Part shown: positions 6,787 through 13,862 of the stretch, in pieces
Layout of the letters: each line of letters starts with the position of its first letter
Numbering within the stretch: the stretch's first letter is position 1
The notes under the pieces: generated by a model
What the model was told of the DNA's origin: nothing
Database searches by the model: none
The model's input: only the letters and a program-made list of their open reading frames with translations
Position numbers and translations under genes: made by a program
NCBI GenBank assembly: GCA_002335115.1
Contig: DDCR01000103.1
Span: 1-18,471 of the forward strand
Origin: Oceanospirillaceae bacterium UBA2001
GTDB taxonomy: Bacteria > Pseudomonadota > Gammaproteobacteria > Pseudomonadales > Balneatricaceae
DNA: 18,471 nucleotides
Reading direction: 5' to 3'

Positions 6787-8981
6787 GGTTTGTCTCGCAC
6801 CGTTTGATACAAAGAGGCGAGTTTCTCGGCCATGGTGTCAATGGCATAGTGTTGCGCCACCATATTTTGAGCGGTCAGGCGTCTGCCCGCATGCTCAACT
6901 AGGGCAAAGCCTCGGTGGATGGCTTGGCCAAGATCCTGTTCAGGGTCCACTAAAATACCGGTATGGTCATTATCAACGTAAGTTGAAGGTCCTCCAGTGC
7001 TTGGAGCAACCACCACCAGCCCCGTTGCTAGGGCTTCAATTAAAGCTAATCCAAACTCCTCTTTGCGAGCACCATCAACATAAATTCCACCGGGTGCCCA
7101 AAAATCTGCGCACCCGAGCATAGTGGCTACCATCAGTTGTGCAATGTCTGCTCGCGGGCGACCACCCATTAGGATGACCCCAGCCCGCCGATGATCACTC
7201 ACAGGTATAGCACTATCTATGGCTTCCATAACCGTTTTTTCTACCGCCGATGGATGGTTAAGATTGCCTCCAACCATGACCAAATTGCAGGTATTGTATA
7301 GCCGTGGGTCAGCTGCCCAAGCCGCTGCAATTCGGTCCATACCCTTCACAGGGTGAAAACGGCCAACACTTAGTAATAAGGGTAAATGGCGGCGACTGAC
7401 CGCTATATTTTGTGCTAAATCTGCAATAACACCCTTCGTTTCATGGGGTTTAGTTTCTGCATATTGCTCTGCCGCCTGACGGATAAGCTGTATATCAATA
7501 CCTTCTGCAATGGTGACCGATTGTTGTTTGTGATGGCGCAGGTCTTTGCGAATATCTTGCAGTAACAGTTTGCACTTAGGTTGTGGAAATAGTGCCACAT
7601 GACTCACACTACGGCCCATTTGCTCAAGCATCCGAGCCCGAAACCAAAGGTTACTTTGGGCATCGGCATCGACAAACTCACTGCGACTAATTTGACCCCT
7701 AGCATGCAGAGCATGCACCGTATTTTGTGGGTCTGGGGCGAAACTAAAGCAGATGGGTATAGCCATATTACGGGCGACATCTGCTGCTGCAAAAGTGGCG
7801 GCATCAAGCATGCGTAAGTGAATGAGGTCGATGCCTCCAAAGTGACCTATACACCTTTGAATGCTGCGTTGAAGAACAGGTAAATGTTCCCAAGCATTAG
7901 TGCTGTTCATTGGGCGCATGTCATCCCCTGCGGTGATGATACGATAGGGTTGTGGTGTATTAATGGGGCCACTGAGATCATTAACCGCATCCTCAACGCT
8001 GCCCAATCCCAGCGTTAATACTTGGTCAAGGCTGGGTTGGCGCGCAAGTGCATCTCCTAAAGAGACGAGTAGGCTGGCGACGCCACCGGTCTCACCACAG
8101 CCGCCTGCACTGAGGGTTTTATCCACATTTGCCAGCACTAGCTGACACACACGCAAGCCCCCAGTAGGCCGCGGTAAGGAATTACTATGAAGCATTTTTT
8201 GGTCATTAAGGGCGAGTGATGCGTAGCTGCCAATGTCGCTGTCTTGATGTTTCAACTGGCGCAGTAGGTCGTCGAATGGGCCGATGCGACTCCCCATGGC
8301 ACTAATGGCTGCGAGTCGCACTGAGACAGTTTCGTTATGATCAGCAGCCAGGCGTGCGAGTATCGCGCTCACCTTGGTGCCCCCTAGGGTACCTAAAAGA
8401 TCTACTAATCGAGCTCGCTTTAAGGCGTCGCTATGAACTGTCAGCGCATTATTGATGGTCGTAAAGATGATCTCAGGCTCTGACTTTGCCCAATGGTTTA
8501 AGGTTTGATGGGCGTGCATTGTGTCGATGCCACCCAGACACAGTTGCTGCACCAGTTGGGGTAAAGCAGGCGCAACGGGGTTCCTCTCAGATAGTTTCCA
8601 TGTCACTTGGCGTCGAACACTGGCATCGGTATGGGCTAAACATTCGACTAAAAGGGCGTTAGCCCTTTCATCTTCAATGACTGCCAAAGTTTCAATCGCC
8701 AAAAGGCAGTGAAGGGTATCTCCTTTTACCATTGCTTTGAGGTCATTGAGCAAAATTGCAGACGTGGGCAGTTGTTTGGCGAATTTAGTGAGCGCCGCAG
8801 ATCGGTTAAGCATCTCTTTAAAGTCAACCAGACTTGCTGCTTGTTGCAATTCGTCAATCAGTAACCGCCCCATATTAATTTGGGAGTGCGGCCCTCTGCC
8901 AGGCGGTTGATAACCGACATTACCCTCTTGCAGAGACGTCTGTTGCAATATTAACGATTTGTTAAGCATAACTACCACCAT
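6783..8981 (-). CDS. HEAT-repeat domain fused to a GT4 glycosyltransferase
   Basis: A 732-residue two-part protein. Residues ~75-262 are successive amphipathic helix pairs of HEAT/armadillo type (for example HTDASVRRQVTWKLSERNP and ETVSVRLAAISAMGSRIG). Residues ~276-732 are a GT-B glycosyltransferase of the sucrose-phosphate-synthase/GT4 kind: a glycine-rich N-terminal loop (GGCGETGGVASLLVSLGDAL, 293-312), then LLLSVGRFHPVKGMDR (535-550, Arg541 and Lys547 as donor-phosphate contacts), and EEFGLALIEALA with the E-x7-E pair Glu641/Glu649, followed by STGGP. Such enzymes are retaining and use a nucleotide sugar. The HEAT part probably docks a partner, acceptor or membrane component. It is cytoplasmic by appearance. 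The longest start is the ATG at 8981; the in-frame ATG at 8969 is preceded by GGTGGT and may be the true one. It is the first gene of a coupled pair with the GT1 enzyme. Confidence 0.88.
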   Translation of the reverse strand: MVVVMLNKSLILQQTSLQEGNVGYQPPGRGPHSQINMGRLLIDELQQAASLVDFKEMLNRSAALTKFAKQLPTSAILLNDLKAMVKGDTLHCLLAIETLAVIEDERANALLVECLAHTDASVRRQVTWKLSERNPVAPALPQLVQQLCLGGIDTMHAHQTLNHWAKSEPEIIFTTINNALTVHSDALKRARLVDLLGTLGGTKVSAILARLAADHNETVSVRLAAISAMGSRIGPFDDLLRQLKHQDSDIGSYASLALNDQKMLHSNSLPRPTGGLRVCQLVLANVDKTLSAGGCGETGGVASLLVSLGDALARQPSLDQVLTLGLGSVEDAVNDLSGPINTPQPYRIITAGDDMRPMNSTNAWEHLPVLQRSIQRCIGHFGGIDLIHLRMLDAATFAAADVARNMAIPICFSFAPDPQNTVHALHARGQISRSEFVDADAQSNLWFRARMLEQMGRSVSHVALFPQPKCKLLLQDIRKDLRHHKQQSVTIAEGIDIQLIRQAAEQYAETKPHETKGVIADLAQNIAVSRRHLPLLLSVGRFHPVKGMDRIAAAWAADPRLYNTCNLVMVGGNLNHPSAVEKTVMEAIDSAIPVSDHRRAGVILMGGRPRADIAQLMVATMLGCADFWAPGGIYVDGARKEEFGLALIEALATGLVVVAPSTGGPSTYVDNDHTGILVDPEQDLGQAIHRGFALVEHAGRRLTAQNMVAQHYAIDTMAEKLASLYQTVRDKP

Positions 8982-9407
8982 TAGGAACGAGCATGTGCTG
9001 TGTCCGTTTGCGTTCGGATCATTTTAATTCAGCAGGCATTTTTTGGCAGGCACACTGAACAATATTGAGGTTCTTTTGGGCGTCGGAGATGCAACAGCCT
9101 ATGTACAAACCTGTTTAATAAATTTGTTGTACAAACCAATAATCTTGGATGACTAAGTGACCGTTTATTTCAGGCTAACTTCGATTTTAACCAATCCTTT
9201 CAACTTGCCTCAGCCTTATCATATCGCTAAATTAGGCGCCTGCTAGCCCATTTACAGTGTCTTTACGTTTAGGGTTGCTATCATCAAGCTTGGTAAGAGC
9301 AATGGTTCAAGGACAACCAGCAAGTGAGAGAGTATTACCAAGAGAGCAAAGCTAGATTTTGGTTAAGCAACATGTTCTAGTAACGATCAGCTTTTAATTA
9401 GCTATCG
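8982..9407. other. Long intergenic stretch with repeated element; no gene recognised
   Basis: About 426 bases lie upstream of both the leftward glycosyltransferase pair and the small rightward gene. The stretch must contain the glycosyltransferase promoter, but I could not pick a convincing -35/-10 pair. Visible elements: GCAGGC repeated at 9032 and 9046, two copies of TGTACAAACC (listed separately), and the perfect palindrome AGGCGCCT at 9234-9241. No tRNA-like or rRNA-like structure and no remnant of ffh or a transposase was recognised. Confidence 0.5.
9102..9137. repeat. Direct repeat TGTACAAACC, two copies 26 bases apart
   Basis: Identical 10-base units at 9102-9111 and 9128-9137 flank an A/T-rich spacer. 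The second unit also forms an inverted pair TTTGT (9123-9127)/ACAAA (9131-9135). Two identical sites about two and a half helical turns apart in an upstream region are what a transcription-factor binding pair can look like. They lie about 120-155 bases before the start of the leftward glycosyltransferase gene. No regulator can be named. Confidence 0.45.
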
Positions 9408-9434
9408 ATGAACTTTTTTATAGGCATACACGCA

Positions 9435-9632
9435 ATGAAAATTAGTCAGAGACTCCTCAATTACTTCGATCATCGAAAGTCAAAATCAACGAAAAAAAGT
9501 CGCACACGTTTTAGGAATGATATTTGTAACCATTGGGATCTGGACTATTTATCTGCGGCGGAACTTGAAGAGCGCATGCTGGAAGATAACATTGAAACGA
9601 CAGTGCCGCTGAAAAAGCAAGATGTAGAATAA
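9435..9632 (+). CDS. Candidate small basic/acidic protein of unknown family
   Basis: From the ATG at 9435 this frame encodes 65 residues; an in-frame ATG at 9408 would add nine. It has a lysine/arginine-rich first half (KSKSTKKSRTRFRND) and an acidic helical second half (LSAAELEERMLEDNIE). The uneven but protein-like composition, the HWDLDYLSAAE segment and its position just before the rpsP promoter favour a real gene. Shine-Dalgarno support is weak at both starts (a distant AGG for 9435, none for 9408). No family recognised, no signal peptide, no membrane segment. Overlapping antisense frames of similar length exist and look less protein-like. Moderate to low certainty. Confidence 0.45.
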   Translation: MKISQRLLNYFDHRKSKSTKKSRTRFRNDICNHWDLDYLSAAELEERMLEDNIETTVPLKKQDVE

Positions 9633-9659
9633 GCCCTGACCCATGAATGGCTAGGCATT

Positions 9660-9681
9660 GAACTTTGGGCGAACTTTGGCA
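9660..9681 (+). repeat. Tandem 11-base near-duplicate upstream of the rpsP promoter
   Basis: GAACTTTGG occurs at 9660-9668 and again at 9671-9679, in head-to-tail 11-base units, ending ten bases before the -35 hexamer of rpsP. The one-helical-turn period could place two protein contacts on the same DNA face, or it may be a chance duplication. Confidence 0.4.
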
Positions 9682-9690
9682 AGGGTTTAA

Positions 9691-9719
9691 TTGTTTTGTC
9701 GTCATAAATACCGTACAAT
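9691..9719 (+). promoter_or_regulatory. Sigma70-type promoter of the rpsP operon
   Basis: A TTGTTT -35 (9691-9696) and TACAAT -10 (9714-9719) are separated by exactly 17 bases. The next bases are ATCGGCCC, a GC-rich discriminator as seen at stringently controlled ribosomal promoters. Transcription should begin near 9726, leaving a leader of about 135 bases before rpsP. Confidence 0.7.
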
Positions 9720-9725
9720 ATCGGC

Positions 9726-9861
9726 CCTGAATTAGGCATGTGTTTATGTCACTGAGTCAGGCGGGGTAATGCCCATTTCCGTGATGTCACCAATAGCGGT
9801 GCATTGCATTGATGAATAGTAAGTGATTTCAAAACTTACACGACGTAAAGGGATCTAACGC
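9726..9861 (+). promoter_or_regulatory. Structured 5' leader of rpsP mRNA
   Basis: Several inverted pairs can be read: CCTGA (9726-9730) with TCAGG (9757-9761), enclosing GGCAT (9735-9739) with ATGTC (9746-9750, one G-U), and GTAAGT (9819-9824) with ACTTAC (9834-9839) shortly before the AAGGGA ribosome-binding site. These could give a two-hairpin leader able to affect translation of S16. No named leader class was recognised; the pairing is by eye only. Confidence 0.35.
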
Positions 9862-10113
9862 ATGGTAACCATTCGTTTAGCTCGTGGGGGCTCTAAAAAG
9901 CGCCCTTTCTATCATTTAACTGTAGCTGATCAGCGCAATCCGCGTGACGGTCGCTTTATTGAGCGTGTGGGTTTTCATAACCCAGTTGCTCGTGGCCAAG
10001 AAGAAGTAACTCGGATTAACATGCAGCGCATTGATTTTTGGATTGGGCAAGGTGCTCAACCCACTGATCGCGTCGCAGGACTGATTAAAGCAGCCCGCAA
10101 AGTAGCTGAATAA
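9862..10113 (+). CDS. rpsP: 30S ribosomal protein S16
   Basis: An 83-residue small-subunit protein that helps assemble and stabilise the 16S rRNA 5' domain. The start [19 protein letters not shown] and the segment [14 protein letters not shown] are diagnostic, and the length is normal for gammaproteobacteria. The ATG is preceded by AAGGGA at a suitable distance. It is the first gene of the rpsP-rimM-trmD-rplS operon behind the promoter at 9691. In many relatives ffh lies just upstream; here it does not. Confidence 0.98.
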   Translation: MVTIRLARGGSKKRPFYHLTVADQRNPRDGRFIERVGFHNPVARGQEEVTRINMQRIDFWIGQGAQPTDRVAGLIKAARKVAE

Positions 10114-10163
10114 TAGCTCACTAAGCATTTGCTTTTAAACCATTGTTGTAAGGATTGTTTAAC

Positions 10164-10688
10164 ATGGCTCAAGACCATCGCGTAAAGCTGGGTCGCATCA
10201 CTACCGTATACGGTGTGAAGGGCTGGGTAAAAGTGTTTTCTAGCACTGAACCAATGCAAAACATCTTTGATTATCAACCTTGGCAAACCTGCATAGACGG
10301 TGTTTGGCAAGACTTGAAAATTAGCCAGGGTAAAACCCACGGCAAAGGCTTAATAGCATTACTGGAAGGTTGTGAAGACCGTGATCAAGCCCGCAAATAT
10401 TGTGGATTAGACATCTCGGTAGATCGTGCCATATTACCAAACTTAGAGGATGGTGATTATTATTGGCAACAACTGACTGGGCTGAACGTAGAGACTGATG
10501 CTGGGGTAAAACTTGGTAAGGTCGACCACCTGATCGCCACTGGCTCTAATGATGTGCTAGTAGTAAAAGGCAATGAAGAAAGTATTGACCGTAACGAGCG
10601 TCTAATACCCTACTTGCCAGATCAAGTGATTACAAAGATTGACCTCCTCGGAGGTGTTATGTGGGTCGATTGGGATCCGGAGTTTTAG
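10164..10688 (+). CDS. rimM: 16S rRNA processing/ribosome maturation factor RimM
   Basis: RimM binds S19 and the head of the 30S subunit and assists late maturation of 16S rRNA. The 174 residues hold the N-terminal RimM barrel (VKLGRITTVYGVKGWVKVFS) and the C-terminal PRC-barrel (YYWQQLTGLNVE to GGVMWVDWDPEF). I chose the ATG at 10164 because AAGGA at 10150-10154 sits at proper spacing; an in-frame TTG at 10155 would overlap the ribosome-binding region. It follows rpsP by 50 bases and its stop abuts the GTG start of trmD. Confidence 0.96.
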   Translation: MAQDHRVKLGRITTVYGVKGWVKVFSSTEPMQNIFDYQPWQTCIDGVWQDLKISQGKTHGKGLIALLEGCEDRDQARKYCGLDISVDRAILPNLEDGDYYWQQLTGLNVETDAGVKLGKVDHLIATGSNDVLVVKGNEESIDRNERLIPYLPDQVITKIDLLGGVMWVDWDPEF

Positions 10689-11435
10689 GTGAAAGTAGGC
10701 GTAGTAACGCTGTTTCCAGAAATGCTCAAATCCTTGACAGATTTTGGTGTGGTGGGAAGAGCAACGCAGCAAGGTTTGCTGCAAGTTACGGGGTATAACC
10801 CACGCGACTTTACTCAGGACAAGCACCGCACAGTGGATGACCGGCCATACGGTGGCGGGCCTGGCATGTTGATGAAGGTACAACCTTTAAGAGATGCCAT
10901 CGGCCAAGCAAGAGCCGAACTAGGCCAGCCTAAGGTGATTTATTTATCACCCCAAGGGCGTAGGTTAGACCAAGCAGGTGTAGTAGAACTGGCTAAGCAG
11001 GAGAGCTTAGTATTGGTAGCAGGGCGTTATGAAGGAATCGACGAACGCTTAATTGGTACCGACATAGATGAAGAGTGGTCTCTTGGAGACTTTGTACTGA
11101 GTGGCGGTGAACTTGCAGCCATGACCTTTATCGATGCAGTTTCACGTTTGTTACCTGGTGTATTAGGGCATGCAGAATCGGCACAAGAAGATTCGTTTGC
11201 TCAGGGCTTGTTGGATTGCCCTCACTATACCCGCCCAGAAATGGTTGCAGGTATGCCAGTACCTAAGGTGCTGTTAAGTGGGGACCATGCCGCTATTGCC
11301 CGTTGGCGTATGCAGCAGCAGCTAGGTAGAACCTGGCAGCGGCGACCGGACTTACTAGAACAGATGACACTGACGTTGGAACAAGAGCAGTCTTTAGCAG
11401 AATTTATTCGCTTAACGGAAGAGTCCGAAAGGTGA
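10689..11435 (+). CDS. trmD: tRNA (guanine37-N1)-methyltransferase
   Basis: TrmD uses SAM to make m1G37 in tRNAs reading codons that begin with C (Leu, Pro, Arg), preventing +1 frameshifting. It is a 248-residue SPOUT enzyme with a trefoil knot: YGGGPGMLM (54-62), [11 protein letters not shown] (85-95), [14 protein letters not shown] (108-121) and the knot segment [13 protein letters not shown] (131-143). Arg153 and Asp168 (in EDSFAQG) correspond to the catalytic Arg154/Asp169 of E. coli. The start is a GTG directly after the rimM stop, with GGAG seven bases upstream. The C-terminal domain is somewhat shorter than the E. coli tail but complete. Confidence 0.97.
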   Translation: MKVGVVTLFPEMLKSLTDFGVVGRATQQGLLQVTGYNPRDFTQDKHRTVDDRPYGGGPGMLMKVQPLRDAIGQARAELGQPKVIYLSPQGRRLDQAGVVELAKQESLVLVAGRYEGIDERLIGTDIDEEWSLGDFVLSGGELAAMTFIDAVSRLLPGVLGHAESAQEDSFAQGLLDCPHYTRPEMVAGMPVPKVLLSGDHAAIARWRMQQQLGRTWQRRPDLLEQMTLTLEQEQSLAEFIRLTEESER

Positions 11436-11451
11436 AGAACAGGAGCGTGCC

Positions 11452-11814
11452 ATGAGCAGCAAAAACTTGATTATTCAGCAAATTGAAGCTGAGCAAATGA
11501 ACAAAGAAATGCCAGAGTTTGGCCCCGGCGATACCGTTGTGGTTCAAGTCAAGGTAAAAGAAGGAACCCGTGAGCGTCTTCAGGCTTACGAGGGTGTGGT
11601 TATCGGTAAACGTAACCGTGGCCTAAACTCTGCCTTTACAGTGCGTAAAATTTCTCACGGTGTGGGCGTTGAGCGTACTTTCCAAACCTTTAGCCACCAG
11701 GTTGACAGTGTTTCTGTGAAGCGTCGTGGTGATGTGCGTCAAGCCAAGTTGTACTACTTGCGCGACTTGTCTGGTAAGGCAGCACGTATCAAGGAAAAAT
11801 TGGCTAAGCGTTAA
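11452..11814 (+). CDS. rplS: 50S ribosomal protein L19
   Basis: L19 lies at the interface of the two ribosomal subunits. The 120-residue protein shows the family segments [39 protein letters not shown] and [12 protein letters not shown]. The ATG has a good AGGAG upstream and follows trmD by 16 bases. It is the last gene of the operon: a strong intrinsic terminator follows within 20 bases. Confidence 0.98.
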   Translation: MSSKNLIIQQIEAEQMNKEMPEFGPGDTVVVQVKVKEGTRERLQAYEGVVIGKRNRGLNSAFTVRKISHGVGVERTFQTFSHQVDSVSVKRRGDVRQAKLYYLRDLSGKAARIKEKLAKR

Positions 11815-11828
11815 GCTTAAGTTGATAC

Positions 11829-11869
11829 AAAAAACCCGCCTCTTACCCAGTGAGATGCGGGTTTTTTTT
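11829..11869 (+). terminator. Rho-independent terminator of the rpsP-rplS operon
   Basis: The stem CCCGC (11835-11839)/GCGGG (11857-11861) extends inward across one mismatch by TCT/AGA and is followed by eight T residues (11862-11869). The six A residues before the stem pair with the T-run and would let it also act on the opposite strand. It cleanly separates the ribosomal operon from xerD. Confidence 0.93.
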
Positions 11870-11945
11870 GGTTTGAAAGTTCCACTGTCACGGTTTTAGT
11901 CTAATTAAGTTGGAACTATAGCGGCACTCTTAACCTTGATAGGGC

Positions 11946-11973
11946 TTGTGTTAAACTGACGTTGGTCTATTAT
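11946..11973 (+). promoter_or_regulatory. Possible promoter of xerD
   Basis: TTGTGT (11946-11951) and TATTAT (11968-11973) are 16 bases apart. The -10 matches consensus in five of six bases, but the -35 only in the TTG. Transcription would start near 11980, just before the preferred xerD ATG, so this is suggestive rather than firm. Confidence 0.35.
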
Positions 11974-11996
11974 TGAGGCTCGAATTTAAATCTAAA

Positions 11997-12890
11997 ATGA
12001 GCGTAAGTATTAACCTAATCAAACCCTACATTGATGCCCTCTGGTTAGAAAAAGGTCTAAGTGATAACACCTTGGCAAGCTATTCTAGAGATCTGCAGCA
12101 ATTGCATAACTATTTGGACCAACGGGGCTATACCTTAGTTTCTGCAGAGGCTCATGTGTTAATGGGTTTTTTGGCAACTCGTTCACAAGCAGGTATTCAG
12201 CCGCGTTCTTTAGCTCGTAACTTATCCAGTATTAAGGGTTTTTATCAGTACATGGTGCGAGAAAATCGCCTTAATGTTAATCCTGCAGCCTTAATAGAAG
12301 CGCCAAAGCAAGGCCGATCTATCCCCAAATCACTCTCAGAAATAGACGTTGAAGCCTTATTGGCCGCTCCAGACGTGTCTTCACCTATAGGCCTGCGTGA
12401 TAAGGCTATGCTAGAACTTTTGTATGCCTGTGGTTTGCGGGTGAGTGAATTGGTTGCTCTTGATGTCAGTCAGCTAAATTTATCGGCGGGCATTGTTAAA
12501 GTGTTTGGCAAAGGCTCTAAAGAGCGTTTAGTGCCAGTGGGTGAAGTGGCCCAAGGTTGGTTACAAACATACCTTAAAAAAGGGCGCCCCGGATTATTAA
12601 AGGTGAAGGCTAGTGGGGTATTGTTTCCAAGTAATCGTGGCCAACACATGACCCGGCAGACCTTTTGGCATCGTATTAAACAGCATGGTTTAACCGCCGG
12701 TATTCAAAAATCCTTATCACCGCATGTCCTTAGACACGCCTTTGCTACTCATTTGTTGAATCATGGGGCTGACTTAAGAGTGATTCAAATGCTCTTAGGT
12801 CATAGTGATTTATCGACCACGCAGATATATACTCATGTCGCTACTCAGCGTTTACAAACATTGCATTCACAACATCACCCCAGGGGTTGA
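11997..12890 (+). CDS. xerD: Site-specific tyrosine recombinase XerD
   Basis: XerD works with XerC at the dif site to resolve chromosome dimers at division under FtsK control. From the ATG at 11997 the protein has 297 residues, one fewer than E. coli XerD. An N-terminal SAM-like DNA-binding domain (from IDALWLEKGLSDNTLASYSRD) precedes the catalytic domain, with the full set Arg148, Lys172, His243, Arg246, His269 and nucleophile Tyr278. The phrases SPHVLRHAFATHLLNHGADLR and MTRQTFWHRIK, the ending QHHPRG, and dsbC and recJ downstream mark it as XerD, not XerC or an integrase of a mobile element. An upstream in-frame TTG (11973) would add eight residues absent from homologues. Confidence 0.96.
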   Translation: MSVSINLIKPYIDALWLEKGLSDNTLASYSRDLQQLHNYLDQRGYTLVSAEAHVLMGFLATRSQAGIQPRSLARNLSSIKGFYQYMVRENRLNVNPAALIEAPKQGRSIPKSLSEIDVEALLAAPDVSSPIGLRDKAMLELLYACGLRVSELVALDVSQLNLSAGIVKVFGKGSKERLVPVGEVAQGWLQTYLKKGRPGLLKVKASGVLFPSNRGQHMTRQTFWHRIKQHGLTAGIQKSLSPHVLRHAFATHLLNHGADLRVIQMLLGHSDLSTTQIYTHVATQRLQTLHSQHHPRG

Positions 12891-12898
12891 ATTAAAAT

Positions 12899-13654
12899 AT
12901 GTATATAATCATTACCAAATTGGTTACCACAATAACCTTAGTGTTTATTTTATTAGCGCCCAATGTGTGGGCCGCAGAATACACTGAACTTGAATCGAGC
13001 TTAGCTAGAATTAATCCAGACATGAAGGCGGTCAACATTGAAGCTACCCCTATGTTTGGTATTTATAATGTGTTGTTAAATACTGGTGATCGCATCTACA
13101 TGAGTGCTGATGGAGACTTCTTTTTTGCTGGCACCATGTACCAAAACCTTTATGGTGAGGGGTTGGTGAATTTAACCGAACAAAGCGCCACAAAATCTAG
13201 ACTGGGGGCAATGCAAACTCCCCCAGCGCAGCAAGTGTGGGTGTTCCCTGCTGTAGGTGAGAAAAAAGCTTCCATTAATGTGTTTACTGATGTGGACTGT
13301 TATTACTGTCAAAAATTACATTTAGAGATGGCTGATATTAATGCACTGGGTATTGAAGTGCGGTATTTAGCCTTTCCAAGAGCGGGTTTAGGTTCGCCTA
13401 GTTACCAAGTTCTAGTTGATGCTTGGTGTGCTGAAAATACCAATGAATACTTGACTGAAGCCAAGCTGCGATCACACAACAAACAAGCCCGACAGAAGTC
13501 ACCCAAGGCATGTGAAAACCCAGTAATGGCGCACTACAATTTAGGCCAAGAAATTGGTGTTAATGGCACCCCAGCTATTGTGTTTGAATCGGGTGAACTT
13601 TTACCTGGTTATTTACCCGCTAATGAGCTGGCCAAGCGCATGGGTATGCTTTAG
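12899..13654 (+). CDS. dsbC: DsbC-like thiol:disulfide interchange protein with CYYC active site
   Basis: DsbC is a periplasmic dimer that reshuffles wrong disulfides and is kept reduced by DsbD. The 251-residue precursor has a signal peptide (hydrophobic core TTITLVFILLA, probable cleavage after VWA at about 25), an N-terminal dimerisation domain (~27-100), and a thioredoxin fold with FTDVDCYYCQKLH (Cys134, Cys137) and the cis-proline loop GTPAI (Pro225). Cys177 and Cys205 likely form the second, structural disulfide. The active site is CYYC instead of the CGYC of E. coli DsbC. The gene follows xerD by eight bases, as in other gammaproteobacteria; AGGGG lies rather far (14 bases) before the ATG. 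DsbG-like use is less likely given the context. Confidence 0.9.
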   Translation: MYIIITKLVTTITLVFILLAPNVWAAEYTELESSLARINPDMKAVNIEATPMFGIYNVLLNTGDRIYMSADGDFFFAGTMYQNLYGEGLVNLTEQSATKSRLGAMQTPPAQQVWVFPAVGEKKASINVFTDVDCYYCQKLHLEMADINALGIEVRYLAFPRAGLGSPSYQVLVDAWCAENTNEYLTEAKLRSHNKQARQKSPKACENPVMAHYNLGQEIGVNGTPAIVFESGELLPGYLPANELAKRMGML

Positions 13655-13862
13655 TCAGAAGGGCCTCACTTGTGCCCAAAAAACAAAGGGAGGCGACCTG
13701 CATTTGGCCCTTGAAGTGTGTTTAAACGCATTGGGTATAAGCTTTAAAAAATGGTCCAGATGAGTGGCTTATAAGCTGACATATAAGGTCTGTTAAGCTA
13801 CAATATGCGGCTTGTTTTTACACATTAATTAGATACGCGCATCTGGCGCAATGAGGTTTGCC
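13655..13862. other. dsbC-hom intergenic region
   Basis: About 200 bases without a supported gene. AAGGGCC (13659-13665) and GGCCCTT (13706-13712) are perfect inverted arms with a 40-base loop, a possible hairpin after dsbC but with no T-run. The hom promoter (listed separately) lies in the second half. I saw no threonine-rich leader peptide or attenuator of the enterobacterial thr type. Confidence 0.4.
13776..13804 (+). promoter_or_regulatory. Sigma70-type promoter of hom-thrC
   Basis: CTGACA (13776-13781) and TACAAT (13799-13804) are spaced by exactly 17 bases, matching consensus in five of six bases in each hexamer. Transcription would begin near 13811, leaving about 50 bases before the TTG start of hom. 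Confidence 0.7.

Noticed and set aside
9234..9241. AGGCGCCT palindrome as an operator
   Set aside because: An eight-base palindrome is expected by chance at this length and has no second copy or promoter context.
9511..9739. Two leftward frames of about 64 residues antisense to the small gene before rpsP
   Set aside because: Both are serine/cysteine/proline-rich, typical of shadow frames, cross the rpsP promoter region and lack start signals.
11997..12890. Tyrosine recombinase as a sign of an integron or integrative element
   Set aside because: Length, catalytic spacing and the neighbouring dsbC and recJ identify it as housekeeping XerD; no attachment sites or cargo genes adjoin it.
13554..13763. 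Rightward 69-residue frame overlapping the end of dsbC
   Set aside because: It lies mostly inside dsbC in another frame, has no ribosome-binding site, and its composition is not protein-like.
13655..13862. Threonine attenuator before hom
   Set aside because: No leader peptide rich in threonine or isoleucine codons and no terminator with a T-run were found there.
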